Shown: positions 6,867-14,306 of the stretch, in pieces
Position numbering within the stretch: the stretch's first letter is position 1
Layout: each line of letters starts with the position of its first letter
DNA from: Contendibacter sp031732755
GTDB lineage: Bacteria > Pseudomonadota > Gammaproteobacteria > Competibacterales > Competibacteraceae
Length of the DNA stretch: 16,390 nucleotides
Direction: 5' to 3'
Assembly (NCBI GenBank): GCA_031732755.1
Contig: JAVMKI010000055.1
Location: 1-16,390, forward strand
Notes under the pieces: generated by a model
Seen by the model: only the letters and a program-made list of their open reading frames with translations
Databases searched by the model: none
Told to the model about the DNA's origin: nothing
Translations under genes and position numbers: made by a program

Positions 6867-7678
6867 GCCCCCACTATCGCGCCGCCTTTCAGTGGCAAAG
6901 CCGCGCCGTTCTGGGCCGACACCTGACCGTGTACCGGCGCAACTGGCATACGGCCGCGCTGCCGCCCCTGCTGGAACCGATCATCCTGCTGTTGGCGTTC
7001 GGGGTGGGACTGGGCGGCTTCATCCCGGAGTTCGCCTGGCGCGGCCGGTCCGTTTCCTATCTGGCCTATCTGGCGCCCGGCATGTTGGCTTATACCGCGT
7101 TCATGACCGCTTTCTTTCAGGCGCTGTTCGCGGCCTACATCCGCATGCACTATCAGAAAACCTGGGAAGGGCAACTCGTCACCCAGGTGCGCCTGGAGCA
7201 CGTCGTCTGGGGCGAGGTACTGTGGGCCGCTACCCTGGGCACGGTTTACGCCCTGATCGTGACCCTGGTGCTGGCGGGGTTCTCCCTGACCGGTTGGCTG
7301 CACCTGCACTGGGCCAGCGCCTTTCTGGTTCTCCCGTTGCTGTTTCTCGCCGCCCTGGCTTTCGCCACGCTGGGTTTGTTGTTCACGGCCCTCGTGCCCA
7401 GCATCGACCACATGAACATCCCCTTTTTCCTGGTCATCATGCCGCTCGGTTTCGCCAGCAGCACCTACTTCCCGCTGGAGGGCGATTCCCCCTGGACGCA
7501 GGCTTGGCTGATCCTGAATCCCTTGCACCACTTGGCGGAAGGGATTCGTTTTTTGTTGCTGGCCGGCGAACCGAACCACCATCTGGCGATCGCCTGCGCT
7601 CTGTTTCTGTTGATGATTCTGACCCTCGTACCCATCGATGAGCGGCTGTTGCGACGGCGGGTGTTGGGAGAAGGCTGA
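6863..7678 (+). CDS. ABC-2 type transporter permease, NodJ-like
   Basis: 271 residues, with its ATG overlapping the stop of the ATPase gene (ATGA), which indicates translational coupling. It has a hydrophilic N-terminus (residues 1-32) and then about six membrane segments: PPLLEPIILLLAFGVGLGG, YLAYLAPGMLAYTAFMTAFFQALF, LGTVYALIVTLVLAGF, FLVLPLLFLAALAFATLGLLFTAL, IPFFLVIMPLGFASSTYFP and LAIACALFLLMILTL. The YLAYLAPGM motif, the amphipathic YIRMHYQKTWEGQL loop and the last NPLHHLAEGIRFLLL segment fit the ABC2_membrane/NodJ family. It forms the inner-membrane channel for the exporter. A small hairpin (GCTGA-GGTT-TCAGC, 7674-7687) overlaps the stop codon, only 16 bp before the end of the convergent thioesterase gene. 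Confidence 0.92.
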   Translation: MSPHYRAAFQWQSRAVLGRHLTVYRRNWHTAALPPLLEPIILLLAFGVGLGGFIPEFAWRGRSVSYLAYLAPGMLAYTAFMTAFFQALFAAYIRMHYQKTWEGQLVTQVRLEHVVWGEVLWAATLGTVYALIVTLVLAGFSLTGWLHLHWASAFLVLPLLFLAALAFATLGLLFTALVPSIDHMNIPFFLVIMPLGFASSTYFPLEGDSPWTQAWLILNPLHHLAEGIRFLLLAGEPNHHLAIACALFLLMILTLVPIDERLLRRRVLGEG

Positions 7679-7694
7679 GGTTTCAGCGTTGCCG

Positions 7695-8084
7695 TTACCG
7701 GTCGGCCGACAGCGAACTGTCCTGCCCGATTCGCCGGTAGACCGTTCCGGTGAAGAGCGCCAGCAGCGTCGATCCGCTGCGCACCTCGACCCGATAGACC
7801 GCCGTGCGTCGTCCCAGGTGAACTTCGGTGGCCAGCGCCTCGACTTCCGCCCCGGCTTGACTGGCTTGCAAATATTCCATGTGGGCGGCGAGCGCCACCG
7901 CCAGGGTTCCGTGCGAATTGGACGCCAGGGCGAAGGCGGCGTCGGCCACGGCGTACAGAAAACCGCCGTGCGCCGAGCCCCAACTGTTGAGAAACTCCGG
8001 CCGGATGACGCCCCATACCCGCGCCTGTCCGGGCCTTGGCACCTCGCCTTGCAGGCCGAGAGTGATCATGAAGGGATCGAGCAT
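7695..8084 (-). CDS. PaaI-type hotdog-fold acyl-CoA thioesterase
   Basis: 129 residues, a normal length for single-domain hotdog thioesterases. The key stretch is SAHGGFLYAVADAAFALASNS (residues 38-57), where HGG and Asp48 match the PaaI catalytic motif, followed by the strands AAHMEYLQAS, VEALATEVHLGRRTAVYRVEV and ALFTGTVYRRIG. Such enzymes hydrolyse acyl- or hydroxyphenylacetyl-CoA thioesters in the cytoplasm; PaaI itself works in phenylacetate breakdown, but no paa genes are visible here. AAGGG lies about 9 nt before the ATG. The gene is alone on its strand and converges on the NodJ-like gene with only 16 bp between stops. Confidence 0.9.
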   Translation of the reverse strand: MLDPFMITLGLQGEVPRPGQARVWGVIRPEFLNSWGSAHGGFLYAVADAAFALASNSHGTLAVALAAHMEYLQASQAGAEVEALATEVHLGRRTAVYRVEVRSGSTLLALFTGTVYRRIGQDSSLSADR

Positions 8085-8512
8085 ACGATCTTACCCTTGC
8101 GCAACGTTCGAAGAAGCGGGTGCCCGACGGCTGCGTCACGCTCGCCATCAAATCTTGTAATGACCTGCGTCAAGCCGAATCTTCCGACCCGGAACCATGT
8201 TACCGAAGAGTTCGAGGAGCGATCAGTCCGAGCACCCCGATTTCAATCCGCTGACCGGGATTATCATCTATCATCGGGCGGGGATTCATTCAGCCTTCAA
8301 GGAAACCGTCCGATGCAGGGCCATGCCCCACCCCGCTCCACCCAACTCCGGGAATCTCCCTTCGCTCAACACCGGATCGCCGGCAACGGCTCGCGCCCGT
8401 CGGCGGATGCGGCGTGGCGACTCGGGCCGTGCCCGGACGACAAGCCACCGGATCCGTTGCGAGAAACGGTCCGCCACGATTTCCAAAGCCGTCGGGTTCT
8501 CCGGGAGCGCTG
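8085..8512. other. 428-bp gap without a convincing gene
   Basis: This is the divergent intergenic region between the thioesterase (minus) and the FetA-like gene (plus). Overlapping open frames exist on both strands, but they are Arg/Pro/Ser-rich, lack domains, and run antisense into or end inside real genes. I find no terminator, tRNA or clear sigma-70 promoter. It presumably holds both promoters. Confidence 0.5.
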
Positions 8513-9124
8513 ATGGCGGGGCTGCGCCTGGACGGCTTGTCCACCGCGCTGCTGCGGGAGGTCGATCTGACCCTGGCGGCGGGTGAGAAAGTCTTTCTGT
8601 CCGGCGCGTCGGGTTCCGGCAAAAGCTTGTTGCTGCGCGCCGTGGCCGATTTGGACCCGCATCGCGGCGAGGTCTGGCTCGATGAGCTGCCCCGCTCCCG
8701 CCTGACGCCGCCGGAATGGCGCCGCCGGGTGGGCCTGCTGCCCGCCGAGAGCCATTGGTGGGCGGAAACCGTCGGCGAGCATTGGGGCGCGCCGGCCACC
8801 GGTTCTCCGATCGAATCCCTGCTTGCCGCCCTGGGCTTCGATGCCGATGTGAGCGGCTGGGCCATCGCGCGTCTGTCCACCGGCGAACGCCAGCGTCTGG
8901 CGCTGGCGCGGCTGCTGCTGAACCAGCCCCAGGCGCTGTTGCTGGACGAAGCCACCGCCAACCTGGATTCGGTCAACCGGGAGCGGGTGGAGACGGTGCT
9001 GGAGGATTATCGCGCCGCGCACGCCGCCGCAATGCTGTGGGTGAGCCACGATCCCGAGCAACGGGTCCGCCTGGGCGGACGGCGGCTGGTCATTCGCGAG
9101 AGCCGGCTGGAGTCCGAGCCATGA
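8513..9124 (+). CDS. fetA: ABC transporter ATP-binding protein, FetA/YbbL-like
   Basis: 203 residues from the ATG at 8513, preceded by GGGAG (8503-8507) at 5 nt; the frame extends further left without a ribosome site. Walker A is GASGSGKS (31-38), Walker B ALLLDEA (141-147) and the H-loop His179 is in MLWVSHD. The signature is LSTGERQR (121-128), with Thr in place of the first Gly of LSGGE. The Q-loop region reads VGLLPAESHWWAETVGEH, with no glutamine at the usual place. Size, the LWV(S/T)HD ending and above all the next gene point to the FetA (YbbL) group. E. coli FetAB has been linked to iron efflux and peroxide resistance; that role here is inferred. It overlaps the permease gene by 4 bp. 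Confidence 0.85.
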   Translation: MAGLRLDGLSTALLREVDLTLAAGEKVFLSGASGSGKSLLLRAVADLDPHRGEVWLDELPRSRLTPPEWRRRVGLLPAESHWWAETVGEHWGAPATGSPIESLLAALGFDADVSGWAIARLSTGERQRLALARLLLNQPQALLLDEATANLDSVNRERVETVLEDYRAAHAAAMLWVSHDPEQRVRLGGRRLVIRESRLESEP

Positions 9125-9924
9125 ACCTGATTGCCTTGAGCGCCGGGGATCTGGCCCTGGCCGCCGGCCTGGTGCTGCTGTTGGCCGCTCTGTCCTGGCG
9201 GCTGTGCCTCGGGGTCGAGCGGCGGGTGCTGATCGCCGCGCTGCGCAGCGCGGTGCAATTGATGCTCGTCGGCCTGGTTTTAAAGCACCTGTTTGCCCAG
9301 GCCAACCCGGTGTTGATCGGGCTCATCGTCCTGGTCATGTGGTCGGTGGCGGGTTGGGAAGTGCAAAGTCGACAGAAACGCCGCTACACCGGTCCCTGGG
9401 GTTATGGCATCGGCGCCCTTTCCCTGTTTCTGTCGTCTTTCAGCGTCACGCTGCTGGCCTTGCTGGCGATCATCCGGGTCGAGCCCTGGTATCAGCCGCG
9501 GTACCTGATCCCTCTGCTGGGCATGCTGCTGGGCAATACCATGAGCGGGGTGGCCATCGCCCTGGACCAATTGACCCGCCAGGCCTGGGACGCCCGGGGT
9601 TGCATCGAAGCCCGCTTGCTACTGGGGGCGACCTGGGAGGAAGCGATCGCCGACCTGCGTCGCGAGGCGCTGCGTTCCGGGCTCATTCCCATCGTTAACG
9701 CCATGGCCGCGGCCGGTCTGGTGAGTTTGCCCGGCATGATGACCGGTCAGATTCTGGCCGGCAGTCCCCCCCTGGAAGCGGCCAAGTACCAACTCCTCAT
9801 CCTGTTTTTGATCTCCGGCGGTACCGGACTGGGGGCGATGGCGGCGGTCTGGGTCGGTTCGCGACGCCTGTTCGACGATCGCCAGCGCCTGCGTCTGGAT
9901 CGGCTGACCAGGGATCGTCGATAA
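9121..9924 (+). CDS. fetB: ABC transporter permease, FetB/YbbM family (UPF0014)
   Basis: 267 residues, starting at the ATG that overlaps the FetA-like stop (ATGA). About seven membrane segments are visible, beginning LSAGDLALAAGLVLLLAALSWRL and including VQLMLVGLVLKHLF, PVLIGLIVLVMWSVAGW, GALSLFLSSFSVTLLALLAII and LLILFLISGGTGLGAMAAVWVG. Family signatures are RRVLIAALRSAVQL, YLIPLLGMLLGNTMSGVAIALDQL, EARLLLGATWEEAI, ALRSGLIPIVNAMAAAGLVSLPGMMTGQILAGSPP and EAAKYQL, which are strongly conserved in YbbM/FetB proteins. It forms the inner-membrane part of the FetAB complex, proposed to export iron in E. coli. The pair is the only obvious metal-related system in the window. Confidence 0.95.
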   Translation: MNLIALSAGDLALAAGLVLLLAALSWRLCLGVERRVLIAALRSAVQLMLVGLVLKHLFAQANPVLIGLIVLVMWSVAGWEVQSRQKRRYTGPWGYGIGALSLFLSSFSVTLLALLAIIRVEPWYQPRYLIPLLGMLLGNTMSGVAIALDQLTRQAWDARGCIEARLLLGATWEEAIADLRREALRSGLIPIVNAMAAAGLVSLPGMMTGQILAGSPPLEAAKYQLLILFLISGGTGLGAMAAVWVGSRRLFDDRQRLRLDRLTRDRR

Positions 9925-10165
9925 GCGGAAGTCACGGCGGCTTTGAGGCTGGGCACGCTACCCCGCGCCGCATCGAAGCAACGGCGGGGCGAGAAGGTGG
10001 ATGCGCGACGCTTAGGTCCACTCTACAATTCATCAGTCCAGCCTGCTGAAACACCAAACACTGGAAAGACTTGGGCAATACGGTGATTGTCTTGATGACT
10101 GGCGCGCAGGTGGCCTGCGCTCGGGTTTCCCGGACAATGCCCCGGTCGGACGGATCAATGAAGGA
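9925..10165. other. Intergenic region upstream of murI
   Basis: It holds an imperfect GC hairpin (CCCCG with CGGGG, about 9961-9989) without a T-run, a TACAAT at 10024-10029 that could be a -10 box but lacks a matching -35, and a possible 24-codon leader frame listed separately. No other gene is seen. Confidence 0.4.
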
Positions 10166-10169
10166 ATGA
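10095..10169 (+). CDS. Possible 24-residue leader peptide coupled to murI
   Basis: ATG at 10095 opens a 24-codon frame (MTGAQVACARVSRTMPRSDG then SMKE) whose TGA overlaps the murI ATG as ATGA. The murI start has AAGGA directly abutting it, which is too close to act as a normal ribosome site, so coupling from an upstream frame would explain initiation. The evidence is only positional, and there is no strong Shine-Dalgarno before 10095. Confidence 0.2.
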   Translation: MTGAQVACARVSRTMPRSDGSMKE

Positions 10170-11005
10170 CGAACAACGACAATCCCATCGGGATGTTCGA
10201 TTCCGGGGTGGGCGGGCTGTCGGTGCTCCGGCACGTCCGCGCCGATTTGCCGCACGAATCGCTGGTATACGTAGCGGATTCGGGCCATGCGCCCTATGGC
10301 AACAAACCGGCCGATTTCATCGTGCGCCGCGCGTTCGCCATCACCGAATTCCTGCTGGAGCGGGAGGCCAAGGCGGTGGTGGTGGCCTGCAACACCGCCA
10401 CGGCGGCGGCCATCGCTCGGCTGCGCGCCCATTTTTCCATCCCGATCGTCGGCATCGAACCCGCGCTCAAGCCGGCCGTGGCCACGACCCGATCCGGCGT
10501 GGTCGGTATTCTGGCCACCGGCAACACCGTCCGCAGCGACAAATTCGCCGCCCTGCTCGACCGGCACGGCCAGCGGGCGCGGGTGATCGTGCAGCCCTGC
10601 CCAGGGTTGGCCGATTGCGTGGAACGAGGCGACCTGCACGGTCCGCGCTGCCAAATGCTGCTGGCGCGCTATCTGCAACCGCTGCTGGCCGAGGGCGCCG
10701 ATACCCTGGTGCTGGGCTGCACCCATTACCCGTTCCTGATCCCGGCGATCCAGCGCTTGGCCGGTCCGGAGGTTGCCGTTCTCGACCCCAGTCCGGCGGT
10801 GGCTCGACAATTGCGCCGCCGGCTGGAAACCGGGGGCTTGCTGGCCGAAGACCGCGCGGCCGGCGGCGTGCGATACTTCGGCAGCGGCCCGCCCGAACCG
10901 ACCGCCGCGTTGATGACCCGCTTGCTGGGGCATCCGGTCACGCTCGAAACGCTGCCCGAGCACGCGCTCCACGACACTCTGGAACGCTTAAGACCCGAAA
11001 CCTAG
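10166..11005 (+). CDS. murI: Glutamate racemase
   Basis: 279 residues, the usual length. Conserved motifs run in order: PIGMFDSGVGGLSVL (residues 7-21, substrate-binding start of the fold), YVADSGHAPYGNK (35-47), VVACNTATA with catalytic Cys75, IPIVGIEPALKPA (92-104), GILATGNTVRSDKF, and LVLGCTHYPFL with the second catalytic Cys185. It interconverts L- and D-glutamate in the cytoplasm, supplying D-Glu for peptidoglycan. The start is set by MTNNDNPIGMFDSG, although AAGGA directly adjoins the ATG, leaving little spacing. A zinc-ribbon membrane protein gene follows after 32 bp and is probably co-transcribed. Confidence 0.97.
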   Translation: MTNNDNPIGMFDSGVGGLSVLRHVRADLPHESLVYVADSGHAPYGNKPADFIVRRAFAITEFLLEREAKAVVVACNTATAAAIARLRAHFSIPIVGIEPALKPAVATTRSGVVGILATGNTVRSDKFAALLDRHGQRARVIVQPCPGLADCVERGDLHGPRCQMLLARYLQPLLAEGADTLVLGCTHYPFLIPAIQRLAGPEVAVLDPSPAVARQLRRRLETGGLLAEDRAAGGVRYFGSGPPEPTAALMTRLLGHPVTLETLPEHALHDTLERLRPET

Positions 11006-11037
11006 AATTCGAGATTTTTCCGAAGGAGCCCACCGCC

Positions 11038-12339
11038 ATGCAGCAGGAATCCGGTCTTCCTCTTGCCGACAGCAACCCGGACCCCCGGCGCTTCCCCTGC
11101 GCGCAGTGCGGCGCGTCGCTCGAATACGCTCCCGGCGCCGAGGTGCAGCGTTGTACTTACTGCGGCCATGAAAATCGTATTGCCATCGCCGCCGCGCCCA
11201 TCGAGGAACAGGATTTCCGGCAAACGCTGCGCGATCTGGCCAACACCGCGGCCGTTCGAGAGAGCGTTTCCATTCACTGCGATTCCTGCGGGGCCTCCTA
11301 CAGTTTCGATGCCGCCGTGCACGCTGGGGAATGCCCGTTTTGCGGCGCGCCGGTGGTGGCGAAAACCGAGCGGCATCGCGAATTGCGGATCCAGGCGCTG
11401 CTGCCATTCAAAATCGAACGCGAACAGGCACGCGCCGCGTTTCGTCAATGGCTCAGAGGGCTATGGTTCGCGCCCGGCAAGCTCAAGGATTACGCCCGCA
11501 ACGACGCCCGCCTGACCGGCATGTACGTGCCCTACTGGACTTACGACACCGATACCACCACCCGCTACCAGGGCGAGCGCGGCGACAACTATCAGGTTCA
11601 GGAACGCTACCGCACCGTCGAAAATGGCCGAGAAGTCGAGCGCACCCGCCTGGTGACCAAAATTCGCTGGAGTCCGGCGGCGGGCGTGGTCTCCCGATTT
11701 TTCGACGACGTGCTGGTGCTGGCCAGCCGTTCGTTGCCGCGCGAAGTGACCGAACGCCTGGAGCCCTGGGATCTGGCCAAGCTGCTGCCGTACCGGGAGG
11801 AATATCTGAGCGGTTTTCGCAGCGAGATGTATCAGGTGGAGCTGGAGCAGGGCTTCGAGCACGCCCGCGAGATCATGGCCCCCACCATCCAGAGCGATAT
11901 CCGGCGCGACATCGGCGGCGACCATCAGCGCATCCACGCCGCGGACACCCGCTACGATGAAATCCGTTTCAAGCACATCCTGCTGCCGGTGTGGATGTCG
12001 GTCTTCCGATTTCGCGACCGGGTCTACCGTTTCGTGGTCAACGGTCGCAGCGGCGAGGTGCAGGGCGAGCGGCCTTACAGCCCCTGGAAGATCGCCCTCG
12101 CCGTGATCTTGGGGCTACTGCTGATCGGCGGCGGCATCGCGGCCTGGCAGTATCATGAAGAAGGCGCCCGAAGCCGGCCGCAATTCGAGTATCGGCCACG
12201 GTTGGGCGTCGGTCCGCGCGAGCACGGCGGGAACGGCGATAAGCAGCGGCAAGCCCAAGGTATCCGCCGACAGACGATGGGGATTCTTGGCGACGAGGAA
12301 TTCGCGGCCAAGAAAACGGAACTGCTCGGCCGGCTCTAG
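11038..12339 (+). CDS. Double zinc-ribbon membrane protein with SHOCT-like C-terminus
   Basis: 433 residues; AAGGAG lies 9 nt before the ATG at 11038 (the frame is open further left, overlapping murI, but that part is a shadow). Two CxxC...CxxC zinc ribbons are visible: Cys21/24/39/42 (CAQCGASLEY...CTYCGHEN) and Cys81/84/99/102 (CDSCGASYSF...CPFCGAP). A soluble region with ALLPFKI, GMYVPYWTYDTDTTTRYQGERG and HILLPVWMSVFRFRDRVYRFVVNGRSGEVQGERPYS follows, typical of TFIIB-type zinc-ribbon proteins of unknown function. One membrane helix (WKIALAVILGLLLIGGGIAAW, about 350-370) comes next. The last 20 residues (MGILGDEEFAAKKTELLGRL) resemble the second half of a SHOCT domain. Relatives are sometimes mislabelled as primosomal protein N'. 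The function is unknown. Confidence 0.88.
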   Translation: MQQESGLPLADSNPDPRRFPCAQCGASLEYAPGAEVQRCTYCGHENRIAIAAAPIEEQDFRQTLRDLANTAAVRESVSIHCDSCGASYSFDAAVHAGECPFCGAPVVAKTERHRELRIQALLPFKIEREQARAAFRQWLRGLWFAPGKLKDYARNDARLTGMYVPYWTYDTDTTTRYQGERGDNYQVQERYRTVENGREVERTRLVTKIRWSPAAGVVSRFFDDVLVLASRSLPREVTERLEPWDLAKLLPYREEYLSGFRSEMYQVELEQGFEHAREIMAPTIQSDIRRDIGGDHQRIHAADTRYDEIRFKHILLPVWMSVFRFRDRVYRFVVNGRSGEVQGERPYSPWKIALAVILGLLLIGGGIAAWQYHEEGARSRPQFEYRPRLGVGPREHGGNGDKQRQAQGIRRQTMGILGDEEFAAKKTELLGRL

Positions 12340-12450
12340 GCGCAGCCGTTTTTTCACCTCGAAAGCCGGATGCCGCACGATAGATCCGCCCGTGCCCGTC
12401 GATCTCCGCGGCGCATCGTCGATCCACGTAGACCCCGGACTGAATCGTGG

Positions 12451-12479
12451 GGTATGGTGAAGGAGTTTCTCGCCATACC
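12451..12479 (+). promoter_or_regulatory. Stem-loop with a Shine-Dalgarno sequence in its loop
   Basis: GGTATGGTG (12451-12459) pairs with CGCCATACC (12471-12479; one G-T pair), leaving an 11-nt loop AAGGAGTTTCT that contains AAGGAG (12460-12465). It ends 14 nt before the ATG of the small cysteine-rich gene at 12494, which has no other ribosome site nearby. It may be a translational control element, or a chance hairpin. Confidence 0.35.
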
Positions 12480-12493
12480 AATCATATTTCGCG

Positions 12494-12670
12494 ATGTCAC
12501 AAGAACCTACGGTATCTTATCGTCATCCCGCGCCGCCGAAGCCGCCTGTCCCCGGCGAATGCTGCGAGCGCGGGTGCGAGAATTGCGTCTGGGTGTTTTA
12601 TTACGAGGCGCAACGCCGCCATGAGGCGACTTTACGGGCTCTGGCGGCGGCGCCTGCCGATCCGGGTTAA
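12494..12670 (+). CDS. Small OXLD1-like (oxidoreductase-like domain) cysteine-rich protein
   Basis: A 58-residue frame, ATG 12494 to TAA 12668-12670. It contains PPKPPVPGECCERGCENCVWVFYYEA: the proline run followed by CC..GC..CVW..Y matches the small oxidoreductase-like domain (OXLD1, Pfam Oxidored-like) found in eukaryotic mitochondrial proteins and many proteobacteria. The four cysteines (23, 24, 28, 31) could bind a metal or form disulfides; the biochemical role is not established. The rest is a short amphipathic helix (RRHEATLRALAAA). There is no close ribosome site; AAGGAG lies 28 nt upstream in a hairpin loop. It is probably the last gene of the murI unit, since the strong terminator at 12761-12819 follows. 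Confidence 0.75.
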   Translation: MSQEPTVSYRHPAPPKPPVPGECCERGCENCVWVFYYEAQRRHEATLRALAAAPADPG

Positions 12671-12760
12671 GAACAAGGGACGCCTTGGCTTGGAGGGCGG
12701 CGAACCGAAGCAACGGCGGTGACCGGATTTCCCCGAGGCCAACCGCCGTATCCTGTTTTG

Positions 12761-12819
12761 CCCCGCGGCTTTGTCCGTCATCGTGGAAAGCTTGCGGACA
12801 AAGCCGCGGGGTTTCGTTT
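12761..12819 (+). terminator. Intrinsic terminator with perfect 17-bp stem
   Basis: CCCCGCGGCTTTGTCCG (12761-12777) pairs perfectly with CGGACAAAGCCGCGGGG (12795-12811) across a 17-nt loop, followed by TTTCGTTT. It ends the murI/zinc-ribbon/OXLD1 unit and sits 21 bp before the stop of the convergent minus-strand gene. The minus-strand side has an A-run rather than a T-run, so it is best suited to plus-strand transcripts. Confidence 0.85.
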
Positions 12820-12839
12820 GGGTTCTCCGGCCGGCGCGG

Positions 12840-14306
12840 TCAGCCCTCCGGGGACGGTCCCTCGGACAGCGGCGGAAACTCGGGGTGGGAGGACTCCTGC
12901 TGGCGGACGGCGGGGTTGTAGCGCAGGCAATTGGGCAGGCAATCGCACTCGAAGGCGATCTTCATGGGCGCGACGCGACCCTCGTTCTTGAGCTGGAACA
13001 GGCGCGGCACCACCCGGTCGCGCAAGGCTTCCGGGTCGATGGTGTTGACGTAGATCTTGGTGCCGCCCTCGAAGCCGGCCGGCGTCGAGACCCGCCACTT
13101 GATCAGCACCCGCCACGGCATGGGCACGTCCACGTCGGGCGGTTTGTAATACCATTCCTCGTTGCAGGGGATGTCGGGGCCGGCGGCGGCGTGGCAGGCA
13201 TGGACCAGATCGGACACCCCGCGCAATTCCTCCGGGGCGTGGTTCCAAGGCTGGCTGCGTTCGCTCTTGGAGAAGATCTCCAGGGTGGGGTAGCGATGGC
13301 CGAAGCCGGCGTAGGCGATGGCGTGGTCGTTCTCGGCCACCACCAGGTTGCGGTAGGCGGCGAAGTTCACCGCCGCTTCGTTGTAGAGATTGGGATTGGC
13401 CCGCACCCGTTGCAGTTCGATCTCGTTCTGGACCCCGCGTTCGTCGATGGCCACCAGTTGCTTGTGCAGGTGGTCGAAGGAAGCCCCGGCCGGCTTCAGC
13501 CAATTCTGGAACACCGCGACATAGCGGACGTAGCGGTTGTGCACGTACAGTTCGCGCGCGGCGTCGATGGTGAAGCGCAGATATTGGTAATGCTCTTCCG
13601 GGGTCAGGGTTCCGGAGGAAGCGAGCTGGTTGTCGTGCGTGGCGCCATCGACGAAATGGCGCCGGGCGACGATCACCTCGTGGCCGCCGCCGAAAAAGGC
13701 GCTGGCCCTGTGCAGCTTTTCGTCCTGGGACAGCCGGTTGCGCGCCGCCTCGTCCAGGCCGGACGCCTTCAGGCGTTGCTCGACGACGTGCAGGACGTGG
13801 CGGCGACCCGCCTCCGAGGCCAGATAGGCGCGCTGGTGGGCGGCGATGGCGTCGGGAATCCGGTAGTCGAAATTCTTCCGCCAATAGTCTAAAGACACGA
13901 TCTCGAACAGATCGGGAACGCGGCGGAATTCGGCCACGGTATCGAACAGCGCCTCGGCGTGGAGATGGCGCAGGGTGGCGAAGCCGCTACCGGTGCGGAT
14001 CAAGCGCGCCTTCTCGGGCGGGGTCTCCAGATAGCGCCGGGCGCAGAACGCACAATGGGCGTCGTGCTGCTGGGGGTCGAGCGGAGCGGGCGCGAGTGGC
14101 CCGACCCCCAGCGGCCGGTTGCCGCGGCCGGGCACGGTCCACACTTCGGTGCCGGTGAACGGATTGACCTGTTTGATGGTCCCGTCGGCCATCCGCATCA
14201 GATAGTTGGATTCGGGAATGAGTTGTGGCTGCATGTCGAAATTCACCTCGCCGTTGTGGACGTTCCGAATCGGCGGGCACGCAATATGGATGGTCGGGGT
14301 GTCCAC
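12840..14306 (-). CDS. GalT/HIT-superfamily nucleotidyltransferase-like protein (DUF4921-like)
   Basis: 488 residues from a GTG at 14306. An ATG at 14234 (residue 25) has GAGGTG 9 nt upstream and may be the true start. Residues about 38-66 (MADGTIKQVNPFTGTEVWTVPGRGNRPLG) form a conserved opening; CAFC (85-88) with a later His may bind zinc; YVAVFQNWLKPAGASFDHLHKQLVAID holds HLHKQ (279-283), the H-x-H-x-Q nucleotidyl-transfer motif of GalT and Ap4A phosphorylase. The second half (VRANPNLYNEAAVNFAAYRNLVVAENDHAIAYAGFGHRYPTLEIFSK) fits the second HIT-like domain. I assign it to the DUF4921 group rather than true GalT, which is about 350 residues and uses HPHGQ. It presumably handles nucleotide-linked metabolites; the substrate is unknown. 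Confidence 0.8.
   Translation of the reverse strand: MDTPTIHIACPPIRNVHNGEVNFDMQPQLIPESNYLMRMADGTIKQVNPFTGTEVWTVPGRGNRPLGVGPLAPAPLDPQQHDAHCAFCARRYLETPPEKARLIRTGSGFATLRHLHAEALFDTVAEFRRVPDLFEIVSLDYWRKNFDYRIPDAIAAHQRAYLASEAGRRHVLHVVEQRLKASGLDEAARNRLSQDEKLHRASAFFGGGHEVIVARRHFVDGATHDNQLASSGTLTPEEHYQYLRFTIDAARELYVHNRYVRYVAVFQNWLKPAGASFDHLHKQLVAIDERGVQNEIELQRVRANPNLYNEAAVNFAAYRNLVVAENDHAIAYAGFGHRYPTLEIFSKSERSQPWNHAPEELRGVSDLVHACHAAAGPDIPCNEEWYYKPPDVDVPMPWRVLIKWRVSTPAGFEGGTKIYVNTIDPEALRDRVVPRLFQLKNEGRVAPMKIAFECDCLPNCLRYNPAVRQQESSHPEFPPLSEGPSPEG

Noticed and set aside
7638..8513. 291-residue plus-strand frame over the thioesterase and the gap
   Set aside because: It is antisense to the thioesterase for half its length, rich in Arg/Ser/Pro, and has no recognisable domain.
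9961..9989. GC hairpin after fetB as a terminator
   Set aside because: The stem is imperfect and no T-run follows on either strand.
10615..11037. N-terminal extension of the zinc-ribbon protein into murI
   Set aside because: It overlaps murI in another frame with low-complexity sequence; AAGGAG and the conserved start support the ATG at 11038.
12115..12378. Minus-strand 87-residue frame opposite the zinc-ribbon gene tail
   Set aside because: It lies antisense to the membrane helix and SHOCT-like tail, which read sensibly on the plus strand.
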